Shown here: piece by piece, positions 35,038-45,922 of the stretch | Layout: each line of letters opens with the position of its first letter | Position numbering within the stretch: the stretch's first letter is position 1 | Assembly: GCF_014205845.1 (NCBI RefSeq) | Contig: NZ_JACHCR010000005.1 | Span: forward strand, 62,001-126,000 | Length of the DNA stretch: 64,000 nt | Direction of reading: 5' to 3' | DNA from: Mucilaginibacter cryoferens | Lineage (GTDB): Bacteria > Bacteroidota > Bacteroidia > Sphingobacteriales > Sphingobacteriaceae | The notes under the pieces: generated by a model | Seen by the model: only the letters and a program-made list of their open reading frames with translations | Database searches by the model: none | Told to the model about the DNA's origin: nothing | Made by a program: the position numbers and the translations under genes

Positions 35038-37428
35038 ATGCTTAAAAACTTCATCAAAACTGCTTTCCGCAGCCTTTTAAAAAACAAAGAATTTACCCTT
35101 ATAAACATTTTAGGGCTAGCCTTGGGGTTGGCAACCTGCCTGCTGATTGTTTTTTATGTGGTTGATGAATTAAGTTACGACAGGTTTAATACCAAAGCAG
35201 ACAGGATTTATCGCGTAAATATGGATCTGAAGTATGGCGGCAACGTGTCCTCATTTGCTATAACTCCCCCGCCCCTGGCAGCAACTTTGGCTAATAACTT
35301 TCCCGAAGTTGAAAAATGTGTCCGGCTAATTCATGATGCCGGCGTACGCATTAAAAAGGGAGATCAATTTATACAAGAAGAAAAAGTAGTTTATGCCGAT
35401 TCGCAGCTTTTTGATGTATTTACCTTACCGTTAATTGCGGGTGATGCCAAAACTGCCTTATCGGCACCAAATACAACTGTAATTACCGAAAGCACAGCCA
35501 AAAGATATTTTAACAGCACCGATGTAGTGGGTAAAACGCTTACATTAAGTAATAATACCAACTATACAATTACGGGCGTAATGCGCGATATCCCTAATCA
35601 ATCGCACTTTAATTTCGATTTTTTTCTATCGCTTGCCGCACGTGCAGATGCAAAAAACAACGACTGGAATAACTTTAGTTATACTACCTACATTTTATTT
35701 AAACCGGGTGTCGATCCTAAAAAACTGGAGGCCAAGCTACCTCCACTAATGAAGAAGCAACTCGGCGCCAATTACGATCAGCTGGAAAAAAGCGGCAATT
35801 ATTTCCATCTGAATATAACGCCGCTTACAGATATCCACCTCAAATCAAACCGGCAGTATGAGCTTGGGGTAAATAGCAGCATTACCTATGTATACATATT
35901 TTCGGCAATTGCATTGTTTGTATTATTGATAGCCTGTATCAATTTCATGAACATGTCTACCGCGCGGTCGGCCAACCGGGCAAGGGAGGTTGGTGTGCGC
36001 AAAGTTTTGGGTTCATCGCGTAGCTACCTGATAGCGCAGTTCCTGTCAGAATCATTGCTGGTAACCATTGGGGCGGCTATTATTGCGATATTGGCTGCAT
36101 GGGCATTGCTGCCTTTATTCAATCAAATGGCCGGTAAACAATTGGTAATTACCACACAAACATTTATGTGGTTGTTACCCTCGTTATTGGTTGTTATTAT
36201 TGTAGTGGGCGTTTTGGCCGGCTCCTACCCTGCTTTTTACCTATCGGCATTTCAGCCCATCAGCGTGCTTAAAGGGAAGGTGGCTACCGGTTTTAAGGGT
36301 GGTATGTTTCGTAATATCCTGGTGATTTTCCAGTTTGCAATCTCTATATTTCTCATTATCGGCACATTGGTTATTTATAACCAGCTAACCTACATCCAGC
36401 ATAAAGATCTTGGGTTTAACCGTAACCAGGTATTGGTTGTTAAAAATGTGGATGTATTGCAAAACGCCCAAACCTTTAAACAGGAAGTTTTACAAATAGC
36501 GGGAGTAAAAAATGCATCATTAAGCGGCTTTTTACCAACAGGGGTTATCAGGCAACCGGATGCTGTTTTCAATAATAAAATAGCAAATCCTAAAAATGCT
36601 CTTTTTACAGAAATCTGGCCTATCGACGAAAACTATCTGAACACCATGGGCATGGGAATTGCAAAAGGCAGAGGATTCTCTAACCAATTTGCTACAGATT
36701 CGGCAGCCATCGTTATCAACGAAACCGCTGCCCGGATGCTGGGTTATGGAAACAGCCCGCTTGATAAAAAGCTTTACCGGCCAAACGGCGGGGTAATGAA
36801 GGAGTTTCATGTTATTGGTGTAGTAAAAGATTTCAATTTTAGTTCGTTAAGAGATAATATTACGCCAGTGGTTATGCTATTAAGCGAAGATAAAGGCGCA
36901 CTCAGTATTAAAACCAACGCCAAAAACATGGCCGCATTTGTGGCACAGGTAGAACATAAATGGAACAGTATCTCGCCCAACCAACATTTCGAGTACTCGT
37001 TTATGGACCAGGATTTTAACGCCACTTATCGTACCGAGCAACGTACTGGCACCTTATTTTTATCGTTTACCACCCTGGCTGTTATTATTGCCTGTTTAGG
37101 CCTATTTAGCCTGGCAGCCTATGCCGCCGAACAGCGTAATAAAGAAATAGGTATCCGCAAGGTGTTGGGTGCAAGCGCATCGGCCATTGTAACTATGCTA
37201 TCTAAAGATTTTATTAAACTGGTACTTATTTCATTTGCTATTGCCGCCCCGCTGGCCTGGTTAAGTATGCACCAATGGCTACAGGGCTTTGCCTACCGCC
37301 AAAATATCCAGTGGTGGGTAATCGCGCTTTCGGGTTTGGGCGCCCTTGTTATTGCATTTATTACTATAAGCGCTCAATCATTTAAAGCAGCCATGAGCAA
37401 CCCGGTAGATAGTTTGAAGAACGAATGA
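35038..37428 (+). CDS. ABC transporter permease, MacB/FtsX type (first of a tandem pair)
   Basis: A 796-aa permease with two FtsX modules. An N-terminal membrane helix (FTLINILGLALGLATCLLIV) is followed by a periplasmic MacB-like domain to residue ~280, three helices with the conserved cytoplasmic loop ANRAREVGVRKVLGSSRS, then a second periplasmic domain and a second set of helices with AAEQRNKEIGIRKVLGASAS. Proteins of this type usually work with a separate ATPase, often as exporters or mechanotransmission devices; no ATPase gene is adjacent. It is clearly paralogous to the gene at 37663, with long identical stretches such as ATCLLIVFYVVDELSYDR. Confidence 0.92.
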   Translation: MLKNFIKTAFRSLLKNKEFTLINILGLALGLATCLLIVFYVVDELSYDRFNTKADRIYRVNMDLKYGGNVSSFAITPPPLAATLANNFPEVEKCVRLIHDAGVRIKKGDQFIQEEKVVYADSQLFDVFTLPLIAGDAKTALSAPNTTVITESTAKRYFNSTDVVGKTLTLSNNTNYTITGVMRDIPNQSHFNFDFFLSLAARADAKNNDWNNFSYTTYILFKPGVDPKKLEAKLPPLMKKQLGANYDQLEKSGNYFHLNITPLTDIHLKSNRQYELGVNSSITYVYIFSAIALFVLLIACINFMNMSTARSANRAREVGVRKVLGSSRSYLIAQFLSESLLVTIGAAIIAILAAWALLPLFNQMAGKQLVITTQTFMWLLPSLLVVIIVVGVLAGSYPAFYLSAFQPISVLKGKVATGFKGGMFRNILVIFQFAISIFLIIGTLVIYNQLTYIQHKDLGFNRNQVLVVKNVDVLQNAQTFKQEVLQIAGVKNASLSGFLPTGVIRQPDAVFNNKIANPKNALFTEIWPIDENYLNTMGMGIAKGRGFSNQFATDSAAIVINETAARMLGYGNSPLDKKLYRPNGGVMKEFHVIGVVKDFNFSSLRDNITPVVMLLSEDKGALSIKTNAKNMAAFVAQVEHKWNSISPNQHFEYSFMDQDFNATYRTEQRTGTLFLSFTTLAVIIACLGLFSLAAYAAEQRNKEIGIRKVLGASASAIVTMLSKDFIKLVLISFAIAAPLAWLSMHQWLQGFAYRQNIQWWVIALSGLGALVIAFITISAQSFKAAMSNPVDSLKNE

Positions 37429-37524
37429 TTGGTCATTGGTCATTGGTCATTGGTCATTGGTCATTGGTCATTGGTCATTGGTCATTGGTCATTGGTCATT
37501 GGTCATTGGTCATTGGTCATTGGT
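37429..37524. repeat. Heptanucleotide tandem array (TTGGTCA)n
   Basis: Thirteen perfect TTGGTCA units plus a five-base partial unit (96 bp) begin at the base after the stop of the first permease gene. There is no sequence variation between units, which suggests recent slippage or expansion. Confidence 0.98.
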
Positions 37525-37572
37525 ACAAATTGTAGTATGGCGACGTTGTTTTAATAGTTTGACGAAAATCAC

Positions 37573-37632
37573 AAATAAACTAAATACTTAGTTTATTTTA
37601 ACTTACTCCTTGATTAACTAAATATTTAGTTA
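37573..37632. promoter_or_regulatory. Two related palindromes, candidate operators
   Basis: AACTAAATACTTAGTT (37578-37593) and AACTAAATATTTAGTT (37616-37631) differ at one base and lie 38 bp apart. The second is the core of an 18-bp perfect palindrome (37615-37632), and the first sits in a larger symmetric stretch (37573-37598). Their position, 31-90 bp before the ATG at 37663, suits binding of a dimeric repressor; the regulator is not known. Confidence 0.6.
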
Positions 37633-37662
37633 TAGCTTTATCGTATCAATTACCATAAAGCT

Positions 37663-40035
37663 ATGATCAGAAACTATTTAAAAACTGCGTTACGTTCGCT
37701 GCTAAAAAACAAAGGATTTACATTTATCAACATCCTGGGGCTTGCGCTGGGCTTGGCCACCTGTTTGCTTATTGTATTTTATGTGGTTGATGAATTAAGT
37801 TATGACAGGTATAATACCAAGGCCGATAGGATCTATAGGGTAAACACCGATCTGAAATATGGTGGCGTTACCACTACCTTTGCAATTGCCGCTCCTCCAG
37901 TCGGCGATGCATTGATAAAAACATTTCCCGAAGTTGAAAACTCCACACGGATTGCGCTTGCCGTAAACCTTCGTTTTAAAAAAGGCACCGAAAATGTACA
38001 GGAAACCAAGGCTGTTTATTGCGACCCTGCCATATTTAATATTTTCACCCTGCATATGGTTGCTGGCGATCCCAAAACCGCATTGATCGAACCAAATTCG
38101 ATAGTCATTTCAGAATCGGCTGCCCAAAAGTACTTCAACAGCATCAATGTAGTTGGTAAAACACTTATACTGGCCAGTAATGATAATTCTCTGCATAAAA
38201 TATCCGGTGTTATTAAAGATATGCCGTCACAATCGCATTTTAAAGCAGACTTTTTTCTGCCTTTGGATGCCAACCAAGACCATAACTGGACTCATTTTAA
38301 CTTTAACACCTATATACTACTTAAGCCTGGTGCAAACACCAACCATCTTGAAGCAAAGTTTGATGAACTTATTAGAAAAAATATGACCACACCAAGTTTT
38401 GATTATTCAAAATTTGCGGCTAAAGGCAATTATATCAAACTTAATTTAACACCGCTTAAAGATATACACCTAAAATCAAACCGGCAGCGCGAACTTGCCG
38501 CCAATGGCAATATACAGTATGTGTATATATTTTCGATAATAGCATTATGCATACTTATCCTGGCCTGTGTAAATTTCATGAACCTTTCCACCGCACGATC
38601 ATCAAACCGGGCACGCGAGGTTGGGGTGCGCAAAGTGCTGGGATCATCGCGCAAACATTTAATCGCCCAGTTCTTATCAGAGTCTGTTATCGTTACCTTT
38701 CTGGCTGCCTTTATTGCCGTTTTAATAGCCTGGGCATTATTACCGCCTTTCAACCAGTTATCGGGTAAAGAGCTAACCTTAACCTCTCACATTTTCATTC
38801 AACTGCTGCCCGCTTTATTAGTTATTATATTAGTGGTCGGCGTTTTCGCGGGCGCCTATCCCGCGTTTTTCTTATCTACTTTTCAACCTGTTGATGTTTT
38901 AAAAGGCAAATTGGCAACTGGTTTTAAGGGTGGTAAGTTGCGCGGTACTTTGGTGGTGCTGCAATTTTCTATTTCTATCTTTTTGATCATCGGCACATTG
39001 GTAGTGTATAACCAGCTTAATTACATCAAAAACAAAGACCTTGGCTTTAACCGCGACCAGGTTCTTGTTATAAAAAATGCCACAGCGTTAAATGACCCTA
39101 AAATATTAAAACAGGAAATCAAACAATTACCGGGCGTAGTTAATGCCTCACTGAGCAGCTTTTTACCAACCGGCAGCCTCCGCTTCCCAAATACATTCGC
39201 CGCCGCTTCAGGTCAATCTGCCCAAGCCGAATTTTGGACGGTAGACGAAGACTACCTGGCCACCATGGGAATGAAACTGCTAAAAGGCCGGAATTTTTCA
39301 AACCAGTTTTTATCGGATTCAACGGCGTTGGTTGTAAACGAAACAGCCGCCAAAATGTTGGGGTACGTTGGCAGCGGATCTGACAAGATCATCAACGTTA
39401 AAAAAGAGTATCACATCATAGGTGTGGTTAAAGACTTCAACTTTTCATCCCTTCGCGATAACGTAACTCCATTGGTATTAGTAATGCAGCCCGACTGGAT
39501 GGCATCTTTAAGTGTTAAGGTGAACACGCGTAACCTACCTGCTTTGATGAAACAGATAGAAGCCAAGTGGAAAAACCTGTTGCCCAACCAACAGTTTGAA
39601 TTTTCTTTTATGACTGAGGATTTTAATTCATTGTATATCACCGAGCAACGCATGGGCAACCTCTTCGTCGTATTCACCGCTTTAGCCATCATCATTGCCT
39701 GCTTAGGCCTATTCGGACTGGCCGCTTACGCCGCCGAGCAGCGCAACCGCGAAATTGGTATTCGCAAAATATTGGGGGCAGGTGTATATACCCTGGTTAC
39801 TATGCTTTCTAAAGATTTTATTAAACTGGTTTTAATTTCGATAGTGATAGCAACACCATTGGCCTGGCTGGTAATGCAAAAATGGCTGCAAGGTTATGCC
39901 TACCGGCAAAACATTCAATGGTGGGTATTTGTGGTAACGGCTTTTGCTGCAATTGTGATAGCATTTATTACTATCAGCTTTCAATCTGTTAAAGCTGCCA
40001 TGGCAAATCCCGTTGATAGTTTGAGGAACGAGTAG
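37663..40035 (+). CDS. ABC transporter permease, MacB/FtsX type (second of a tandem pair)
   Basis: A 790-aa permease with the same layout as its upstream neighbour: N-terminal helix, MacB-like periplasmic domain, FtsX module with SNRAREVGVRKVLGSSRKHL, second periplasmic domain, and second FtsX module with AAEQRNREIGIRKILGAGVY. The membrane and cytoplasmic parts are nearly the same in the two proteins, while the periplasmic domains differ much more, as expected if the copies sense or handle different ligands. Two palindromes lie just upstream, so it may have its own promoter. No ATPase is adjacent. Confidence 0.92.
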   Translation: MIRNYLKTALRSLLKNKGFTFINILGLALGLATCLLIVFYVVDELSYDRYNTKADRIYRVNTDLKYGGVTTTFAIAAPPVGDALIKTFPEVENSTRIALAVNLRFKKGTENVQETKAVYCDPAIFNIFTLHMVAGDPKTALIEPNSIVISESAAQKYFNSINVVGKTLILASNDNSLHKISGVIKDMPSQSHFKADFFLPLDANQDHNWTHFNFNTYILLKPGANTNHLEAKFDELIRKNMTTPSFDYSKFAAKGNYIKLNLTPLKDIHLKSNRQRELAANGNIQYVYIFSIIALCILILACVNFMNLSTARSSNRAREVGVRKVLGSSRKHLIAQFLSESVIVTFLAAFIAVLIAWALLPPFNQLSGKELTLTSHIFIQLLPALLVIILVVGVFAGAYPAFFLSTFQPVDVLKGKLATGFKGGKLRGTLVVLQFSISIFLIIGTLVVYNQLNYIKNKDLGFNRDQVLVIKNATALNDPKILKQEIKQLPGVVNASLSSFLPTGSLRFPNTFAAASGQSAQAEFWTVDEDYLATMGMKLLKGRNFSNQFLSDSTALVVNETAAKMLGYVGSGSDKIINVKKEYHIIGVVKDFNFSSLRDNVTPLVLVMQPDWMASLSVKVNTRNLPALMKQIEAKWKNLLPNQQFEFSFMTEDFNSLYITEQRMGNLFVVFTALAIIIACLGLFGLAAYAAEQRNREIGIRKILGAGVYTLVTMLSKDFIKLVLISIVIATPLAWLVMQKWLQGYAYRQNIQWWVFVVTAFAAIVIAFITISFQSVKAAMANPVDSLRNE

Positions 40036-40115
40036 TTTATTGGTGAAAAGTTTTAGAATATGGAACTTTAGATTGAATTTAGAGTTTAAGTTTTGGAACC
40101 AATCATTATACCGCA

Positions 40116-41105
40116 ATGAAAGCTGTTATCATAACCCAACCCGGCGGGCCAGATGTTTTGCAACTTGCCGACAGGCCGCAGCCTACTTATGCCGACAATG
40201 AGGTACTTATCAGGGTAATGGCTGCCGGCGTTAACCGGCCGGATATTTTTCAGCGAAAGGGAAATTATCCGCCACCGGCCGGCGCGCCGCAGGATATTCC
40301 GGGGCTGGAGATAGCTGGCATTGTGGTTGCAATTGGCGCTACCGTAACCCATTTAATGGTTGGCGATAAAGTTTGTGCCCTGGTAATAGGCGGCGGCTAT
40401 GCTCAATATTGTAACGCGCCAGAAGAGCAATGCCTGCCCATACCCGATAACCTTTCTTTTGCCGAAGCCGCCTCGCTGCCCGAAACCATTTTTACCGTTT
40501 GGAGTAATGTATTTGACCGTGCCGGTTTAAAAGACGGTGAAACATTACTGGTACATGGCGGCTCGAGCGGCATTGGCGTAACTGCCATACAAATGGCCAC
40601 AGCCCTGGGGCATACAGTTTATGTAACCGCAGGATCGGACGATAAATGCAGCTTTTGCGAAGCTCTGGGCGCGGCAAAGGCCATCAATTATAAAACAGAG
40701 AACTTTGCCGAGGTTATTCCCCAGATTACCGGTGGCAAGGGAGTGGATGTGATACTGGATATGATAGGCGGCGATTATACCACCGGCAACATAAAATCGC
40801 TTGCTGTTGAGGGTCGGCTGGTGCTCATCAATGCCATGAACGGCAATAATGTACAGGTAGACCTGGCACAGGTGATGAGAAAAAGACTGGTGATTACCGG
40901 CTCCATGCTGCGGTCGCGGGAGATTGAATTTAAGGCGGCAATAGCCCACAAATTAAAAAATGTGATTTGGCCGCTGCTGGTATCTGGTGATATTAAGCCG
41001 GTTATCCACTCCGTTTTTTTGGCAGGACAGGCTGCGCAGGCTCACCGACTGATGGAAAGCAGCGCGCATATTGGCAAAATCATACTTAATTTTGAGCATC
41101 CTTAA
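40116..41105 (+). CDS. NAD(P)H-quinone oxidoreductase, zinc-independent MDR family (PIG3-like)
   Basis: A 329-aa oxidoreductase of the medium-chain dehydrogenase family that reduces quinones or enones with NADPH. The N-terminal half has AAGVNRPDIFQRKGNYPPPAG and PGLEIAGIV; the Rossmann half has HGGSSGIG (residues 147-154), the NADPH-binding motif, and AGSDDKC after it. The zinc-ligand cysteines of alcohol dehydrogenases are missing, as in PIG3/TP53I3 and QOR enzymes. It stands between the permease pair and atpD with its own spacing (80 and 156 bp). Confidence 0.93.
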   Translation: MKAVIITQPGGPDVLQLADRPQPTYADNEVLIRVMAAGVNRPDIFQRKGNYPPPAGAPQDIPGLEIAGIVVAIGATVTHLMVGDKVCALVIGGGYAQYCNAPEEQCLPIPDNLSFAEAASLPETIFTVWSNVFDRAGLKDGETLLVHGGSSGIGVTAIQMATALGHTVYVTAGSDDKCSFCEALGAAKAINYKTENFAEVIPQITGGKGVDVILDMIGGDYTTGNIKSLAVEGRLVLINAMNGNNVQVDLAQVMRKRLVITGSMLRSREIEFKAAIAHKLKNVIWPLLVSGDIKPVIHSVFLAGQAAQAHRLMESSAHIGKIILNFEHP

Positions 41106-41178
41106 GCGCAATTTGGGCGTTCAGAAAATATCATGTAAAAATGGTGATTTTGGTATTTAAATATTTGGATAGAAATCG

Positions 41179-41186
41179 TAACTTTG
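41179..41186 (+). promoter_or_regulatory. Candidate -7 box of the atpD promoter
   Basis: TAACTTTG is an exact match to the Bacteroidota -7 consensus TAnnTTTG, 76 bases before the atpD ATG. TTTG occurs upstream at 41149 and 41164 but neither has ideal spacing, so the -33 element is uncertain. Confidence 0.5.
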
Positions 41187-41195
41187 CGCCTCTGA

Positions 41196-42767
<1,572 letters not shown>

Positions 42768-42900
42768 GATATGAGATTTGAGATATGAGATTTGAGATTT
42801 AACATTTCAAATCTCATACTCATATTAAAAGAACAAGAGATATAGGATATCAGATCGGGACACAAACAGTCTCACATCTCACATCTCATATCTCACATCT
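42768..42900. repeat. GAGAT-family inverted repeat pair between atpD and atpC
   Basis: A purine-rich run built of TGAGATA and TGAGATT heptamers (42768-42800) is followed by inverted copies (AAATCTCATACTCATAT at 42809-42825 and ACATCTCATATCTCACATCT at 42881-42900). The two arms can pair in the atpD-atpC transcript. Related copies lie at 51075-51145 and 55011-55140. Confidence 0.9.
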
Positions 42901-42908
42901 AAAAAGAA

Positions 42909-43163
42909 ATGACTTTAGAAATTCTTACTCCCGATAAAAAGATCTACGAGGGCGAAGCCTCATCGGTAACGGTACCTGGTACTTTGGGATTATTTGAAAT
43001 ATTAAACCACCACGCACCTATCATATCAACCTTACAGGATGGTAAGCTAACTGTACGTGGAGGCAACGCCGGCAAAGAAGAAGTGTTTTTCATTAAAGGC
43101 GGTGTAGTTGAAGTACTAAACAATAAGGTCATTATTTTAGCCGAAGGAATTCAGCATAAATAA
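42909..43163 (+). CDS. atpC: F1F0 ATP synthase subunit epsilon (short form)
   Basis: An 84-aa protein consisting only of the N-terminal beta-sandwich of subunit epsilon (LEILTPDKKIYEGEASSVTV, PGTLGLFEILNHHAPI, FFIKGGVVEV). The C-terminal helical hairpin that inhibits ATP hydrolysis in other bacteria is absent, as is normal for Bacteroidota. It sits 141 bp after atpD, with a repeat pair between them, and a good terminator follows. Confidence 0.95.
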   Translation: MTLEILTPDKKIYEGEASSVTVPGTLGLFEILNHHAPIISTLQDGKLTVRGGNAGKEEVFFIKGGVVEVLNNKVIILAEGIQHK

Positions 43164-43186
43164 ACTATACCCTTATTTTTCAAAAA

Positions 43187-43214
43187 AACGTTCGGGTATA
43201 AGTACCCGGACGTT
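43187..43214 (+). terminator. Rho-independent terminator after atpC
   Basis: AACGTTCGGGTA (43187-43198) pairs with TACCCGGACGTT (43203-43214), twelve base pairs with one G-T wobble and a 4-base loop. An A tract precedes it and nine T residues close it, so it may work on both strands. Confidence 0.9.
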
Positions 43215-43362
43215 TTTTTTTGAAGTTTTTTTGGCAAACGGATTGATAGTACGGCGCTAACCGATACTGTACTATACCATCATTGATTACCTACAGGCAT
43301 TAATACCTACAAATCAACCGCTTATATACTATTAAAGTTAAGTTTGTTTAAAATTATAAATT

Positions 43363-43587
43363 ATGAGAACATCAACTAAAAGGCAAAAGCTAATGGAATA
43401 CCTGGCCGATGCCGGCGACGATAAGATAGACGCCCTTTACACCCTTTTGATCAAAAATACCGAAGAAGATGATGAAGATAGCAATGATGAAACACATGAC
43501 ATCACCGACGAGCAATTTCTGCAATTAGAAAATGAACGTGAAAGTTATATAACAAAAAAGCCAATGCTTCGGGATGATCCAAAGTAA
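43363..43587 (+). CDS. Small hypothetical protein, antitoxin-like
   Basis: A 74-aa acidic protein. The N-terminal helix (RQKLMEYLADAGDDKIDALYTLL), a low-complexity acidic linker and a second part TDEQFLQLENERESYITKK recall small Bacteroidota antitoxins of the addiction-module type, in which a helix-turn-like N-terminus precedes a toxin-binding tail. No toxin gene follows: the next 500 bases have no credible coding region. It may be an orphan antitoxin or an unrelated small protein. The assignment rests on pattern only. Confidence 0.55.
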   Translation: MRTSTKRQKLMEYLADAGDDKIDALYTLLIKNTEEDDEDSNDETHDITDEQFLQLENERESYITKKPMLRDDPK

Positions 43588-44096
43588 TCATACTCAAACC
43601 CCAGCAACCTGGTGCTTTCTAATTATTTTTTGGATGAACAAAATTTTAGCTATAACAACCCTACTAATGAATAAACTGAACCGTAGTGAATAAAAGGTTT
43701 ACATCTAAAAGTTGTTTAAATTAACAGAGCATTCCATTTAATACTTGCAGATACTATGAATTATAAGAGCGTCAAATTTGAAACTTTTCCTGTCATCCAA
43801 CCCATTTCAGGAAGAAAATCGACAACTTACTATGCATGCATAAAATATGTACCGAATACCGTTTTGAACTTTGGTCTATTTTATTAAAATTTATATACTG
43901 TATAAAACAATAAATACGTAATTTTATATCGATAAAATTAAAATGTTCAAAACAAAATACTTTTTCAAAAAATAAATCTTAACTATTGTTATTCTTTGTT
44001 GCTATATCTACCTTACGTTTATTGATTTATACAATCAACAAAACCTGATCAACAACCAGAATAATTTATAAAGTTAGTCTATCTAAAAAAATAAAA
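43588..44096. other. 509-bp AT-rich region upstream of the ilv-leu operon
   Basis: No gene is supported here. A 43-codon frame at 43756-43887 has no recognisable features. The stretch presumably contains the promoter and leader of ilvD, but I find no T-box, leucine-rich leader peptide or clear TAnnTTTG box. A loose promoter-like sequence (TTATTCTTTG) lies near 43990. Confidence 0.5.
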
Positions 44097-45806
44097 ATGA
44101 GTTCATCATCAGATACTACAGCGGCTATAGAATTAAACAAGTATAGCAAAACCTTTACGCAAGACCCAACACAACCGGCCGCGCAGGCCATGCTTTACGG
44201 CATTGGTTTAACAGACGATGATATGCGCAAAGCTCAGGTTGGTGTAGCAAGTATGGGCTACGATGGCAATACCTGTAATATGCACCTGAACGATTTGGCC
44301 AAGATAGTTAAACAAGGTATCTGGGATGAGGATATGGTGGGTTTGATCTTTCATACTATCGGCGTAAGCGATGGCATGAGCAATGGTACCGAAGGCATGC
44401 GCTACTCCTTAGTGAGTCGCGATATTATTGCCGATTCTATTGAAGCCGTAACCGGTGCCCAATATTATGATGGTTTGATCACTTTGCCAGGCTGTGATAA
44501 AAATATGCCGGGCTCTATCATGGCAATGGGGCGTTTAAACCGTCCTTCAATCATGGTTTATGGTGGTACTATCAAACCCGGTCACTGGAAAGGTGAAGAC
44601 CTGAATATCGTATCAGCATTTGAGGCTTTAGGCAAAAGAATGGCCGGTACCATTGAGGATGTTGATTTTATGGGCATTATTAAAAATGCCTGTCCAAGCG
44701 CGGGTGCATGTGGTGGCGTTTATACAGCCAACACCATGGCTGCAGCTATTGAGGCATTGGGCATGAGCTTGCCTTACTCATCATCAAACCCTGCATTAAG
44801 CGAAGATAAAAAAGCCGAATGCCTGGCAGCAGGTAAGGCTATCAAAATATTGTTAGAAAAAGATATTAAACCATCTGACATCATGACCCGCAAGGCATTT
44901 GAAAATGCCATGGTTATTATTATGGTATTGGGCGGCTCAACAAACGCGGTATTGCACATGATAGCCATGGCCAAAAGCGTTGATGTAAAGGTAACACAGG
45001 ATGATTTTCAAACTGTAAGTAACCGTATCCCGGTACTGGCAGATATGAAACCGAGCGGTAAATACATGATGGAAGACCTGCACAACATTGGCGGTGTACC
45101 TGCAGTAATGAAATACTGCCTGGCGCAAGGCTGGTTGCATGGCGATTGCCTTACTGTTACCGGCAAAACCATTGCAGAGAACTTAGCCGAAGTACCTGAA
45201 CTGGAATTTGATACACAAAAAATTATATGGCCGGTCGAAAAACCTGTTAAAGCTACCGGTCACTTACAGATTCTTTATGGCAATATTGCCGAAGGTGGTA
45301 GTGTAGCCAAGATAAGCGGTAAAGAAGGCACCCACTTTGAGGGCCCTGCCCGTGTGTTTGACGGTGAGTTTGAACTGATACATGGTATACAAAGCGGCCG
45401 AGTCAAAAAAGGTGATGTGGTGGTTATCCGCAACGTAGGCCCTAAAGGCGCGCCAGGTATGCCAGAAATGCTTAAGCCAACATCAGCCATTTTTGGTGCA
45501 GGTTTAGGTAGCTCGGTGGCATTAATTACCGACGGACGCTTTAGCGGCGGCACACACGGTTTTGTGGTAGGCCACATCACCCCTGAAGCTTTTGATGGGG
45601 GTGCTATAGGCTTAATTAACGACGATGATAAGATCATTATTGATGCAACAAGCAACACTATCAATGTGATATTAACCGACGAAGAAATGGCAGCACGTAA
45701 AGCAGCATGGAAACAACCCGCTTTAAAAGCAACCAAAGGATTATTATACCGTTACGCCAAAACAGTAAGCTCGGCTGCTGAAGGTTGCGTAACAGATGAA
45801 ATGTAG
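44097..45806 (+). CDS. ilvD: Dihydroxy-acid dehydratase
   Basis: A 569-aa iron-sulfur dehydratase that converts 2,3-dihydroxy-isovalerate and 2,3-dihydroxy-3-methylvalerate to the 2-keto acids of valine and isoleucine synthesis. Cluster and metal-binding blocks are [19 protein letters not shown] and [31 protein letters not shown] is the C-terminal hallmark. It is the first gene of the operon. Its stop codon TAG is the first part of a repeat that begins TAGCCCCCTAACC. Confidence 0.97.
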   Translation: MSSSSDTTAAIELNKYSKTFTQDPTQPAAQAMLYGIGLTDDDMRKAQVGVASMGYDGNTCNMHLNDLAKIVKQGIWDEDMVGLIFHTIGVSDGMSNGTEGMRYSLVSRDIIADSIEAVTGAQYYDGLITLPGCDKNMPGSIMAMGRLNRPSIMVYGGTIKPGHWKGEDLNIVSAFEALGKRMAGTIEDVDFMGIIKNACPSAGACGGVYTANTMAAAIEALGMSLPYSSSNPALSEDKKAECLAAGKAIKILLEKDIKPSDIMTRKAFENAMVIIMVLGGSTNAVLHMIAMAKSVDVKVTQDDFQTVSNRIPVLADMKPSGKYMMEDLHNIGGVPAVMKYCLAQGWLHGDCLTVTGKTIAENLAEVPELEFDTQKIIWPVEKPVKATGHLQILYGNIAEGGSVAKISGKEGTHFEGPARVFDGEFELIHGIQSGRVKKGDVVVIRNVGPKGAPGMPEMLKPTSAIFGAGLGSSVALITDGRFSGGTHGFVVGHITPEAFDGGAIGLINDDDKIIIDATSNTINVILTDEEMAARKAAWKQPALKATKGLLYRYAKTVSSAAEGCVTDEM

Positions 45807-45917
45807 CCCCCTAACCCCCTAAAGGGGGAACAGGAACAAGGCTACATATGTAACATATTAGGAATACAAACAAAAATATACAACTAAAAAAACTCCCCCT
45901 TTAGGGGGCTGGGGGGC
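45806..45917. repeat. Inverted pair of CCCCCT/AGGGGG hairpins between ilvD and ilvB
   Basis: The left arm (45806-45831) contains CCCCCT-AA-AGGGGG; the right arm (45893-45917) contains CCCCCT-TT-AGGGGG in the opposite orientation. About 60 AT-rich bases separate them. Each arm forms a small hairpin, and the two arms can also pair with each other over ~25 bases. Confidence 0.92.
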
Positions 45918-45922
45918 AAAAT

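Noticed and set aside
37429..37524. The heptamer array as a CRISPR
   Set aside because: The units are contiguous 7-mers with no spacers, so this is a simple tandem repeat.
35038..40035. The permease pair as a single gene broken by a frameshift
   Set aside because: Each has a full N-terminus, two FtsX modules and its own stop; they are tandem paralogues.
43756..43887. A 43-codon frame in the ilvD leader
   Set aside because: It has no run of branched-chain codons that would suggest an attenuator peptide, and no following terminator-antiterminator structure was seen.
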